Assembly (NCBI RefSeq): GCF_015354445.1
Contig: NZ_JADKYT010000002.1
Location: 558,001-622,000 of the forward strand
Length of the DNA: 64,000 bases
Source: Methylophilus sp. QUAN
Lineage (GTDB): Bacteria > Pseudomonadota > Gammaproteobacteria > Burkholderiales > Methylophilaceae
Direction of reading: 5' to 3'
The position numbers and the translations under genes are program-made. Position 1 is the stretch's first letter; each line of letters begins with the position of its first letter. A model generated the notes under the pieces. The model was not told where the DNA came from, searched no databases, and was given only the letters and a program-made list of their open reading frames with translations. Below, piece by piece: positions 1 through 7,867 of the stretch.

Positions 1-200
1 TTGCTGTCGACTTTCAGGTCAGCACTAGGCGTCATCACATTGGCGCCTACCGCTTTGTTCACCGTACTGCCCAGGCGGCTGCTTTCATTGGGGCTGACAT
101 TGGTTGCACGCAGGCGTACAACCCAGTCACCTTGTTCGGCATAGGCGTTGGTGGCAGGCAACAAGGCGGCCAACATAAAACTGATTGCGGTTTTTTTCAT
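1..200 (-). CDS. ompW: OmpW family outer membrane protein, N-terminal part (runs off the left edge)
   Basis: Sixty-six codons are visible. A typical signal peptide (MKKTAISFMLAALLPATNAYA) is followed by EQGDWVVRLRATNVSPNES, which matches the start of mature OmpW-like eight-stranded porins, where the first strand reads 'G.W.VRLR...V.P'. The start at 200 is supported by GGAG about 8 nt upstream. Members of this family are small outer-membrane channels for hydrophobic or small solutes. A TTGAC-N4-ATCAA FNR-like box lies 65 bp upstream, which fits the oxygen control known for ompW in enterobacteria. The rest of the gene lies outside the window, so the family call rests on the N-terminus only. Confidence 0.7.
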   Translation of the reverse strand, partial: MKKTAISFMLAALLPATNAYAEQGDWVVRLRATNVSPNESSRLGSTVNKAVGANVMTPSADLKVDS

Positions 201-241
201 TGTGATCACTCCATTAGGTGCATTGAATTTAGGGTCATTGT

Positions 242-260
242 AGGTTTGCTCACCAAACCT
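242..260. promoter_or_regulatory. Perfect 7-bp inverted repeat in the ompW leader
   Basis: AGGTTTG and CAAACCT flank a 5-nt spacer (CTCAC). The repeat sits about 45 bp upstream of the ompW start. It may be an operator or a 5' UTR hairpin; the sequence alone does not decide. Confidence 0.35.
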
Positions 261-264
261 GGTA

Positions 265-278
265 TTGACCCAAATCAA
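265..278. promoter_or_regulatory. FNR/ANR-like box upstream of ompW
   Basis: TTGACCCAAATCAA differs by one base from the FNR/ANR consensus TTGAT-N4-ATCAA. It is placed 65 bp upstream of the ompW start codon, a usual position for activation of a promoter reading leftwards. ompW is an FNR target in enterobacteria, so the position is functionally sensible, but binding is inferred. Confidence 0.45.
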
Positions 279-327
279 CTCAGCACGGCTTTGTGCTGCG
301 CATGTACACCTAAGGGGTGATGGGGAT

Positions 328-353
328 GCGGATAGCGCTGCGTGGCTATCCGC
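328..353 (-). terminator. Possible hairpin terminator after the small coiled-coil gene
   Basis: GCGGATAGC and GCTATCCGC form a perfect 9-bp stem with an 8-nt loop, 20 bp beyond the stop codon at 374 in the direction of transcription. There is no run of T after it, so it may be an mRNA-end stabiliser rather than an intrinsic terminator. Confidence 0.4.
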
Positions 354-373
354 GAGGGAGTGCTCTGCTAAAA

Positions 374-688
374 CTAATAGTCGTTGCGCTGTTTCCAGGC
401 GTCATCCAGCACTTTGGATTTTTGCTCAAAAATAGACTTTTGGGTTTCCAGGTCTTTTTCTGTCTGCACTTTGTCGGCTTGATATTGCTGTAACTTCGCT
501 TGTTCCTGTGCAACCAGGGCTTCCTGGGATTTAATTTTTTGCTCAAGGTCACTGAGCTTGCTCATGGCATCTCCCACCGCATCCCGTGCTTTAGCCGCTT
601 CGGCTTGCTCATTACTGATATTGCGGGCAAACACTGGCTGGCTCAGTGTGGCGATCAAGAGTAGAACAGAAAGGGCTTGTAAACGCAT
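374..688 (-). CDS. Small exported coiled-coil protein of unknown function
   Basis: The protein has 104 residues from the chosen start at 688 (MRLQALSVLLLIATLSQPVFA), which gives a clean Sec signal peptide and has GGAG 6 nt upstream. Longer forms starting at 700 or 790 would bury the signal peptide. After cleavage at about residue 21 the whole mature chain is charged and rich in Ala, Glu, Gln and Lys (for example DLEQKIKSQEALVAQEQAKL), with heptad-like spacing that predicts one long coiled coil. No enzyme motif is present and I do not recognise a family. It is transcribed towards ompW but separated from it by a hairpin. Confidence 0.7.
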   Translation of the reverse strand: MRLQALSVLLLIATLSQPVFARNISNEQAEAAKARDAVGDAMSKLSDLEQKIKSQEALVAQEQAKLQQYQADKVQTEKDLETQKSIFEQKSKVLDDAWKQRNDY

Positions 689-1194
689 GCGAGACTCCAT
701 AAAAACGACATAACAACATTTCGGCACGATTATAAAGCCAAAATGCCTTCGGGCTTGATATTCGCTAGTTACTTGATATTGGCTGGTCACGATTAATTGC
801 CGATGATGCGTGGTTAGTAAGCTGTCATGGCATTAGGTTCCTGCATCCATCAATATCAGCCACACGGCTTGAGTGTCAATTTGGTCGATGATTCAGCAGA
901 TTTATTGATCTACCTCAATATGTAATTTATTAATTAAGTTATTGTATTTAAAAATAAAAGTAATGTTTTTTGTAAGACAAATTCTGACATGTCTAACAGA
1001 AAAAATGGATATCAGCCAGCGTGATTTTGTGTCAAACGTGACGGCTATCCAGCTGGGAGAAGCAGAGGTTCAAGCAGTCTTTTAATTGCAAGCCATGCAC
1101 ATGTAAAACCATGGGCATGAGTGCAATGAGAGGCGGATTGACTCTCCATTATTAAATTAAATTGTCTCAATGACTCAGGGATAGAAAGCGATAG
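689..1194. promoter_or_regulatory. 506-bp intergenic region with an FNR/ANR-like box at 905-918
   Basis: This region separates the leftward coiled-coil gene from the rightward chemoreceptor and holds no convincing gene. TTGATCTACCTCAA at 905-918 is one mismatch from the FNR/ANR consensus. An AT-rich stretch (about 920-970) follows and could hold a promoter for the chemoreceptor, leaving a long leader. No clear sigma-28 promoter for the chemoreceptor was found by eye. Confidence 0.4.
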
Positions 1195-4100
1195 ATGATG
1201 AAATTAAATTTGCCAGTCACTGCCACAGAAGTCCAGTTTGATGATGCCCAGTTTATGTTGACGAGAACAGATCTCAAGGGCGTGATTACCTATGCCAACA
1301 AGGATTTTATTCAAGTCAGCGGCTTTAGCGAAGCTGAGCTGGTTGGCAGCAGTCACAATATTGTACGCCACCCGGATATGCCCGCTGCCGCCTTTGCCGA
1401 TATGTGGCGCAGCTTGAAAGCCGGTAAGCCATGGACAGGGCTGGTGAAAAACCGCACCAAGCATGGCGACTTTTATTGGGTGGTGGCGAATGCGACGCCG
1501 GTGACAGAAAACAACCAGGTGGTGGGCTACTTATCGGCGCGCCGAAAACCAACGCGCGCGCAAATTGAAGAGGCTTCTGCCGCCTATGCACTATTTAATG
1601 CCGGCAATGCCAAGGGCCTGGCGATTGTCGATGGAAAAGTGGTCAGCGTGTCCTGGGTGAATAAACTAAAAAATAGGCTGGGTGCGATTACCGTCAAGCA
1701 ACGCTTGGTCGGCCTGGCGGCCACGGCTTTTGCATTGCTGGCGGCGCAAACCGGACTGGATGTGGCCAATCACGCACAATCGCTAGTCATGTCTTTTGCC
1801 GGGTTGGGCCTGGCCTTACCCGTGTTGCTCGCTTTGGCGATGATCATTGCACGCTCTGTTACCCAGCCACTGGCGCAAACGCTGAATGCGGTGAAAGAAA
1901 TCACGACTGGCAACTACAGCACTTATATTGACGCACGCGGTAGCAATGAGCTCAGCGAGGTGCTGCAAGCGTTGAAGAAAATGCAGACCTTGCTGAGTGT
2001 GAACGAAAACGCGCTAAAAGAATCTGCGATAGAAACCCGCGAGCAAGCCGCATTGTTTGAAAATCAACTGGCGGCGATTAACCGTTCTACCGGTTCGATG
2101 GCGTTTGACCTGGAAGGCAATATCCTTGCCGTCAATGATATTTTCTTGTCTGTGCTGGGCTACACACGTGATGCGCTGGTCGGCATGCCGCATAGCCAAC
2201 TGGTTGAGCCCGCATTTGTCAGCAGTGGCGATCACCAGGCGTTTTGGCAAAGGTTAACGCGCGGTGAGTCAATTGCTGGTGAGTGCTTGCGCATAGGCCA
2301 GCAGGGTCAGGAAATCTGGCTGGATGCAACCTACAACCCGATTTTAGATGCCGATGGCAAGCCCTATAAAGTGGTGCAGTATGCCACCGATATCACGGCG
2401 CAAAAACTCCGCAATGCCGATTTTGAAGGCCAAATTACAGCCATAGGTAAATCACAAGGCGTGATTGAGCTGGGACTGGATGGCACCGTGCTCAAGGTCA
2501 ATCAAACTTACCTGCAGATGCTGGGGTATGCCGAGCATGAGCTGGTCGGGCAACATGTGAGCAAGGTGCTGGAACCTGCTTTTGCCGGTAGCGAGGCGTA
2601 TGCGTCTTTGTGGAGCAAGCTTGTGCATGGCGGCTCTGATATGGGGCAATATAAACGCATTGCAAAAAATGGCGCAGAAGTCTGGATACAGGCCTCTTAT
2701 AACCCGATTTATGATTTAAAAGGCAAGCCCTACAAGATTGTGAATTACACCATGGACATCACCGCATCCAAGTTGATTGCGGCGGACAATGCCGGTCAAA
2801 TCTCTGGTATTCATAGAACACAAGGAGTGATTGCGTTTGAGCTTGATGGCACTATCACCTCGGCAAACGACTTGTTTTTGCAATTATCCGGCTACACCGA
2901 ACAGGAAATTTTAGGTAAAAATCACAGCATGTTTGTGGAGTCTGCTTATCGCTCTAGCCATGATTACAAGGCGTTTTGGGAGGCTTTACGACGTGGTGAG
3001 GCGCAAGTTGGGCAAGTGAAGCGCATCCGCAAGGGCGGTGCTGTGATGTGGATGCAGGCCATTTATAACCCGATTCTGGACATGAATGGCAAACCCTTTA
3101 AAGTCGTGAAATATGCAACAGACATTACCGAACAGCATGAAAGTGCCCAGGCATTGGCCCGCGCAGTGCAAGAAACTAAAGCGATTATTGAGAGCGCCAA
3201 GGCTGGCGATTTAAGTCGCCGCGTATCGCTCGAGGGCAAAACAGGCGATATTGCTGCTTTGTGTGAAGGTGTGAATGCAATCATCGACAAGATGAGCGAA
3301 GTGATCTTACAAGTACGTGAAGCGACGGTGATGATTAATACGGCTGCGGATGAAATTTCCGTTGGCAACAATGACCTTTCCAGCCGCACCGAGCAACAGG
3401 CGTCAAGCCTGGAGGAAACGGCTGCCAGCATGGAAGAGTTGGCCGCGACGGTTAAACAGAATGCCGACAATGCCAAACAAGCCAGTCAGCTGGCAACTGC
3501 AGCTTCAGAAGTCGCAGTGAGAGGCGGTGGTGTGGTTGGTGAGGTTGTGACAACCATGAGCGCGATGAATGAAAGTGCGAAAAGGATTGAGGATATCACT
3601 TCGGTCATTGATGGTATCGCTTTCCAGACCAATATCCTGGCCCTGAACGCGGCCGTTGAAGCGGCCCGTGCTGGCGAGCAGGGTCGTGGCTTCTCGGTAG
3701 TGGCTGCCGAAGTCCGTCATTTGGCCCAACGCTCTGCCGAGGCAGCCAAGGAGATTAAAGTGCTGATTGATGACTCTGTCGCCCAAACTGCAAAAGGCAG
3801 CCAATTGGTGGAGGAGGCCGGAAAGACGATTCAAGAGGTAGTTGTTTCTGTGCAGCAGGTCACGGATATTATGAGTGAAATTGCTGCTGCTTCTGTTGAG
3901 CAAAGCACTGGTATTAACCAAGTGAATCAGGCCGTCATGACGATGGATGAGGTCACGCAGCAAAACGCTGCCTTGGTTGAAGAGGCTGCAGCGGCATCAG
4001 AGTCGCTGGTTGATCAGGCTGAAGGCCTGGTCCGTGCCGTAAGTGCCTTTCGGCTAGGGCATGAAAGCGGTGCTGACAAACGTTCCACCGTGAGCCATAT

Positions 4101-4197
4101 CCATGCGCGCGCCAGTAAAGCACCTGTCAGTGTGAATGTGCAGCGCTCAGGAAAATTACGTACAGGCACGGATGATGGTGAGTGGGCACAGTTTTAG
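1195..4197 (+). CDS. Methyl-accepting chemotaxis protein with one Aer-type PAS and three tandem PAS domains
   Basis: The 1000-residue protein is an energy/redox or ligand sensor for chemotaxis. An Aer-type PAS domain comes first (about 20-125; [14 protein letters not shown], then [11 protein letters not shown]). A membrane segment pair and HAMP linker follow (about 165-270). Three PAS units sit at about 295-410, 417-532 and 539-650 with a regular 122-residue period; each ends 'GKP(Y/F)K(V/I)V.Y..DIT'. The cytoplasmic signalling domain (about 700-960) carries the conserved hairpin tip [20 protein letters not shown] near residue 815 and adaptation-type Glu/Gln pairs. ATG-ATG at 1195 is the start; the Shine-Dalgarno sequence is weak. 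No che genes adjoin it. The three similar PAS units resemble BdlA-like sensors, and bound cofactor (FAD or haem) cannot be read from sequence. Confidence 0.93.
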   Translation: MMKLNLPVTATEVQFDDAQFMLTRTDLKGVITYANKDFIQVSGFSEAELVGSSHNIVRHPDMPAAAFADMWRSLKAGKPWTGLVKNRTKHGDFYWVVANATPVTENNQVVGYLSARRKPTRAQIEEASAAYALFNAGNAKGLAIVDGKVVSVSWVNKLKNRLGAITVKQRLVGLAATAFALLAAQTGLDVANHAQSLVMSFAGLGLALPVLLALAMIIARSVTQPLAQTLNAVKEITTGNYSTYIDARGSNELSEVLQALKKMQTLLSVNENALKESAIETREQAALFENQLAAINRSTGSMAFDLEGNILAVNDIFLSVLGYTRDALVGMPHSQLVEPAFVSSGDHQAFWQRLTRGESIAGECLRIGQQGQEIWLDATYNPILDADGKPYKVVQYATDITAQKLRNADFEGQITAIGKSQGVIELGLDGTVLKVNQTYLQMLGYAEHELVGQHVSKVLEPAFAGSEAYASLWSKLVHGGSDMGQYKRIAKNGAEVWIQASYNPIYDLKGKPYKIVNYTMDITASKLIAADNAGQISGIHRTQGVIAFELDGTITSANDLFLQLSGYTEQEILGKNHSMFVESAYRSSHDYKAFWEALRRGEAQVGQVKRIRKGGAVMWMQAIYNPILDMNGKPFKVVKYATDITEQHESAQALARAVQETKAIIESAKAGDLSRRVSLEGKTGDIAALCEGVNAIIDKMSEVILQVREATVMINTAADEISVGNNDLSSRTEQQASSLEETAASMEELAATVKQNADNAKQASQLATAASEVAVRGGGVVGEVVTTMSAMNESAKRIEDITSVIDGIAFQTNILALNAAVEAARAGEQGRGFSVVAAEVRHLAQRSAEAAKEIKVLIDDSVAQTAKGSQLVEEAGKTIQEVVVSVQQVTDIMSEIAAASVEQSTGINQVNQAVMTMDEVTQQNAALVEEAAAASESLVDQAEGLVRAVSAFRLGHESGADKRSTVSHIHARASKAPVSVNVQRSGKLRTGTDDGEWAQF

Positions 4198-4220
4198 AGG
4201 GGGCCTTGTTGTTAGGCGAT

Positions 4221-4249
4221 AAAAAACCGCCGGAATTCGGCGGTTTTTT
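4221..4249 (+). terminator. Rho-independent terminator, likely bidirectional
   Basis: AAAAAACCGCCG and CGGCGGTTTTTT form a 12-bp stem with a 5-nt loop. It lies just after the chemoreceptor stop, and the A-run on the other side lets it also end leftward transcription of pqqA. Confidence 0.9.
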
Positions 4250-4278
4250 ATTCAATCTATCTGAATAGATAAGACTGA

Positions 4279-4350
4279 TTATTTGTTCATGACGTACATT
4301 GTCACTTCAAAGCCAAAACGCATTTCAGTCGCAGCTGGTTTAGTCCACAT
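4279..4350 (-). CDS. pqqA: PQQ precursor peptide PqqA
   Basis: This 23-residue gene starts MWTKPAATEMRFGFEVTMYV. It contains the invariant Glu and Tyr, spaced E-V-T-M-Y, that PqqE and later enzymes join to make pyrroloquinoline quinone. A strong AAAGGAG lies 7 nt before the ATG. No pqqBCDE genes follow: the next downstream feature is the terminator at 4221-4249. So this is a solitary copy, as found in other methylotrophs that carry extra pqqA genes. It lies 144 bp downstream of a TonB receptor/ABC operon on the same strand. A TATAGT sequence (minus strand, 4409-4414) could be its own -10 element. Gene identity is firm; the link to the neighbouring operon is inference. Confidence 0.93.
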   Translation of the reverse strand: MWTKPAATEMRFGFEVTMYVMNK

Positions 4351-4374
4351 GATAGTCTCCTTTGGTTGTTTGGT

Positions 4375-4396
4375 AGTACATCGTGCTTGATGTACT
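4375..4396 (-). promoter_or_regulatory. Perfect inverted repeat in the pqqA leader
   Basis: AGTACATC and GATGTACT, separated by 6 nt, form a perfect 8-bp stem 25 nt upstream of the pqqA start. It could be an operator or an mRNA stem that insulates pqqA from upstream transcripts. No T-run follows, so it is not a classical terminator. Confidence 0.45.
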
Positions 4397-4494
4397 TGTA
4401 TGACTGTCACTATACGCCAGTGTTTCAAAACCACCCTGAAGCGAATCCGTAAAAGTAGCTCATGATTTTACGTAGTTTGGATGCTCTTTTTCAG

Positions 4495-5757
4495 CTATTT
4501 ATTCGCATTTTCAAACACAGGCATGTTGCCAAAGGATTCGGTCGTAAACTGTTTTTCTTTAAACAGGTAAGGGTAGGCATCATGCCGCAGCTGGGTGTGG
4601 AAGGCGGTGATGCGTTGTCTATGTGCCAGCAAGTCCGAGACATTGCTGTACGCGATGTTTTCCAGGCTGCGCTGTACCCATACTGCCGGTAAAAAATAGC
4701 TTAGCATGCTGCTTGACTGGTCGCGTTGCATCAGTGCCTGTTCGCGTGCCGCGACTTGTGGCGCTAGCTTCACATCGGCCATATGTTGAAATGCGTAATA
4801 CCATTTCCAGTGAAAGCGGCCGGTGATTGGCGTGGTGTCTTGCCATTGCGGATACAGTGCATAAAACGGAGTCAGTGTGTCGGTTTTGGGTAAGTCCCAG
4901 GCGCCATGCACGGCCTGCCGGTGTTGCAAAGCAATCTGGCTGCCATCTTGTACCGGGTAGCGGTGGTGTAACCACAGCTGCGCCAGGTTAGGTAACACGA
5001 TACAGGACAATAACCAGAGGCTGGTTAAAGCGAGTGCGTTCAAATTGGCATTCAGTGCGCGCGTCCGCAGGCTGAATGCTGCACATAGCCATGTCCACAA
5101 CAGGGTATATAACAGCGTGATTACCAGCACCTGCAGCAGCGGGGGCAGCGAAAGGCCGTGTATGGCCGTAAATCCAATGACTGGTAGCGAGAACGTCAAT
5201 GCAATCAACAGCCAGCGGGATACTACGCGTTGACACCAGAAAAGGGCTGGCTGAGCGGTCAGGCTTTGTAAAAACAGCAGCCGTTGCGCCTGGTGCTCAC
5301 TGGCTTTGAGGTCATGCAGTAGTGCGATGCACAGCAGCGGCGCAAAAAACACTAACCAGAACGCATAATCGAATCCGCCCAGCATGACGTATTCAGGGTG
5401 GTGCGATTCGCCATCATAAAGCTGCCCCTGCAAGCCCAGCAGGCGTATGCGTTGCACATAAGGCGTCACCAGCCGATTGCCCAGTGCGATAAAACTCCAT
5501 TCATCGGGGCTATGGTAAATATTGTGAAACACGTAATAGCCCACTTCACCTACATCCAGTGAATCATGCTGACTGTGCTGCTTAAGGTAATCCTGTTTGC
5601 GTATTATTTCTTCCTGCTTGGCGTGACTGATTTGTGTCTGGATATGGCTGATATTCTGCCAGCCATTAAACAGGCTAAAGCCTGTGAGTAACAGGTTTAG
5701 CAGCAGAAAAATCAGTATGCTGCGTTGCTTGAGTAATAAAATGAGTTCTTGTTTCAT
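4495..5757 (-). CDS. ABC-2/DUF3526-type permease, second of a pair
   Basis: The 420-residue inner-membrane protein has an N-terminal membrane anchor (ILIFLLLNLLLTGFSLF), a periplasmic segment of about 100 residues, then a cluster of about five helices (about 135-275) and a long soluble C-terminal part. This layout is that of DUF3526 permeases, which pair with an ABC ATPase and another permease. Its start overlaps the end of the upstream permease by 4 bp (ATGA), so translation is coupled. It is the last gene of the TonB receptor-ATPase-permease-permease unit. Substrate and direction of transport are unknown. ABC-2 members are usually exporters. Confidence 0.8.
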   Translation of the reverse strand: MKQELILLLKQRSILIFLLLNLLLTGFSLFNGWQNISHIQTQISHAKQEEIIRKQDYLKQHSQHDSLDVGEVGYYVFHNIYHSPDEWSFIALGNRLVTPYVQRIRLLGLQGQLYDGESHHPEYVMLGGFDYAFWLVFFAPLLCIALLHDLKASEHQAQRLLFLQSLTAQPALFWCQRVVSRWLLIALTFSLPVIGFTAIHGLSLPPLLQVLVITLLYTLLWTWLCAAFSLRTRALNANLNALALTSLWLLSCIVLPNLAQLWLHHRYPVQDGSQIALQHRQAVHGAWDLPKTDTLTPFYALYPQWQDTTPITGRFHWKWYYAFQHMADVKLAPQVAAREQALMQRDQSSSMLSYFLPAVWVQRSLENIAYSNVSDLLAHRQRITAFHTQLRHDAYPYLFKEKQFTTESFGNMPVFENANK

Positions 5758-7160
5758 GTGCGTTTTGCAACCTTTATCAGCAGTACGCCCGGGATCAATA
5801 TCCAGCCCAGTAAGACCAGCAGAGCTGCTTCAATACTGTCGCGGCTCACTAAAACTGGTGCCAGGATGATGGCAGGGCGCGGCGCTTTTTTCCAGAAGTC
5901 GGCAGACACGCGTGTATTGTGATCATCGTGCTGGTCGACTTTCAGGGTATGGATTTGATTCAGGTACTGAATCAATTGGTAGCGGCGGTTTTCCGACTGT
6001 CTGATAAACGCCTGGTGGTGTGCAAGGTCATTGCCACTGCTGGCCATTTGTACGTATTGCAATGCGAGGGCCGGTGTCAGCCATAACCAATGCCGGATGC
6101 TGGCATTTTGCCTGTTTAGCTGCGCATCATGCAGGGCTTGCTGTTCGCGATAAACAGCCGTGGTTAAGCGTTCGCCTTCCTGCATCAGCAAACCATGATA
6201 GTTAACTGGCAAATCTTCAACACTTGTGACCTGGTATTTTTTAAGGATACCTGCTTTAAACGCTGCAAAATGCGGATCGTCGGGGTTATGGCTGTCACCT
6301 AAAGCCTTCAGTTTGATTTCTGCGTGATGCTCAGCTTCGGTGCGTGGCTGTGTCGGGTAGGTCATCTGCGCCAGGTTGGCTAATCCGCGCGGGAAAATCA
6401 TACAGACACATACCCAGCACAGCATCAGCATCAGCAAGGCGCCATGCAGTTGCCGACTGAACCATGAAACCGCAAGCACCAGCAGACACCAGCCCGCAAT
6501 GTACATGGCCTGCGCCAATAGCATCAGTGATAAGCGTAACAAAACCTGGTCACTACCCCAGCTCCAGGCCAGTGTGAGTGAGGCTTGCAGGCAAAGCAGC
6601 GTGAAAAGTGGCAGAAATAGTGCCAGCCACTTTCCCGTTGCAATCGCCCAGGCAGGTATACCATTGCCGCGCATAAAAGCCAGAATGCCGGTCATTTTTT
6701 CCGCGGTGATGGTGGCGTAAGCAATCATGATCAAAAACAGCGGCATCCACCATTGCACAATCATGGCCGGTGTCATCAGCGGGAACCGGCCCAGGCTGGT
6801 CGCCTCAGTGGCCGGATTGAAATTGGCACTGTTCAACCTGTGCGCTTCCAGGTAAACCAGGTGCCCCGATTGATCGAGGATGCCAGGTTCAATGACGCTG
6901 AGTGGATGCAACGGCTTAGGCACAAAATCACCGAAATGGGAGACTCGATGCGGATGGCGGTCCGGTTGTGATTGCCAGTCTTGCTGGCTGCTTTGGGTGA
7001 CTTCAGCCAGCGTATTGGCGTGGTCTTGCCAGTGGTGATGGGCAGCGAGGGCAGCGATTGCCCACAGCACGAGTAATACCAGCATCAGCAGGGCAGGGAT
7101 ACGCGCATGCCACAAGCGGCGCCATTCGTTGCTGGCAATTTTCCAGACAAGTGAAATCAT
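5754..7160 (-). CDS. ABC-2/DUF3526-type permease, first of a pair
   Basis: The 468-residue inner-membrane protein starts with a membrane anchor (about 18-40), followed by a soluble periplasmic loop of about 110 residues containing HPHRVSHFGDFVPKPLHPLS. Helices lie at about 130-260, then a large charged loop (about 270-430), and a last helix ends the chain. It resembles its downstream partner in layout, so the two probably form a heterodimeric channel driven by the ATPase encoded just upstream. It overlaps both neighbours by 4 bp. NosY and other ABC-2 permeases linked to metalloenzyme maturation are distant relatives. No substrate can be assigned. Confidence 0.8.
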   Translation of the reverse strand: MISLVWKIASNEWRRLWHARIPALLMLVLLVLWAIAALAAHHHWQDHANTLAEVTQSSQQDWQSQPDRHPHRVSHFGDFVPKPLHPLSVIEPGILDQSGHLVYLEAHRLNSANFNPATEATSLGRFPLMTPAMIVQWWMPLFLIMIAYATITAEKMTGILAFMRGNGIPAWAIATGKWLALFLPLFTLLCLQASLTLAWSWGSDQVLLRLSLMLLAQAMYIAGWCLLVLAVSWFSRQLHGALLMLMLCWVCVCMIFPRGLANLAQMTYPTQPRTEAEHHAEIKLKALGDSHNPDDPHFAAFKAGILKKYQVTSVEDLPVNYHGLLMQEGERLTTAVYREQQALHDAQLNRQNASIRHWLWLTPALALQYVQMASSGNDLAHHQAFIRQSENRRYQLIQYLNQIHTLKVDQHDDHNTRVSADFWKKAPRPAIILAPVLVSRDSIEAALLVLLGWILIPGVLLIKVAKRT

Positions 7161-7867
7161 GCCTGCCCCTGGTACAGTCGCTTGAGGCTCTCCAGCGTCA
7201 GCGATGACTGGTCTATGGTCACTGGCTGTAATTGTCCATTTGCCAGCATCAGCAGGCGATCTGAAAATGCCATCGCCGATAACACGTCATGTGTCACCAC
7301 CAGTATGCCCATGCCGCGTGCTTTGCACTGCACAATCAACTGGTTCAACTCTTCGGTCGCCTGCGGATCCAGTCCTGAGTTTGGTTCATCCAGCAGTAGG
7401 AGTTTTGCCTGTTTTGCCAGTGCAAATGCCAGCATTACTTTTTGTTTCATGCCTTTGGAGTACTCACTGCAAGGCCGTTGCCAGGCATGCTCAGGCAACC
7501 CTGCCATGGTTAAACAGCTCGTGATATCCGCTGGCTGGCTGATCGCGCCCAGGCTCAGGAAATAACGGATATTTTCAATCGCAGACAGGTGGCCGTAGAC
7601 CGCTGGTTGCTCAGGCACGTAAGCCAATTGCGACAGCGCCTGGTGGCGTGACTGCTCAAGGTTTACGCCTGCAATCTGAATCGTGCCGGTTTGATGCGCC
7701 GCAGTGTGCAAGCCGAGGATGCTTTTGAGCAGGGTAGATTTCCCTGCACCGTTGCTGCCCAAGACCGAGACGACTTCCCCCGCAGGTAAACTGAAATCAA
7801 GCTGTTTCAATATTTCACGCCCGGCAAAACGCAGGCTGAGTTGTTGGATGGATAATAATGCGGTCAT
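7157..7867 (-). CDS. ABC transporter ATP-binding subunit
   Basis: The 236-residue cytoplasmic ATPase has Walker A GSNGAGKST (37-45), signature YSKGMKQKV, and Walker B LLLLDEPNSGLD followed by the switch histidine in VVTHD. The YSKGM signature is typical of the CcmA/NosF group that powers ABC-2 permeases. It would drive the two DUF3526-type permeases encoded directly downstream. Its start overlaps the TonB receptor stop by 4 bp, and its stop overlaps the first permease start by 4 bp. Confidence 0.93.
   Translation of the reverse strand: MTALLSIQQLSLRFAGREILKQLDFSLPAGEVVSVLGSNGAGKSTLLKSILGLHTAAHQTGTIQIAGVNLEQSRHQALSQLAYVPEQPAVYGHLSAIENIRYFLSLGAISQPADITSCLTMAGLPEHAWQRPCSEYSKGMKQKVMLAFALAKQAKLLLLDEPNSGLDPQATEELNQLIVQCKARGMGILVVTHDVLSAMAFSDRLLMLANGQLQPVTIDQSSLTLESLKRLYQGQA

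Noticed and set aside
3505-3963. 152-codon minus-strand frame within the chemoreceptor signalling domain
   Set aside because: The forward frame encodes the highly conserved MCP hairpin, and the antisense product has no recognisable feature.
5955-5975. Perfect inverted repeat TTGATTCAG-GTA-CTGAATCAA resembling a long FNR-type dyad
   Set aside because: It lies inside the coding sequence of the first permease, far from any start, and encodes ordinary residues. I treat it as chance.
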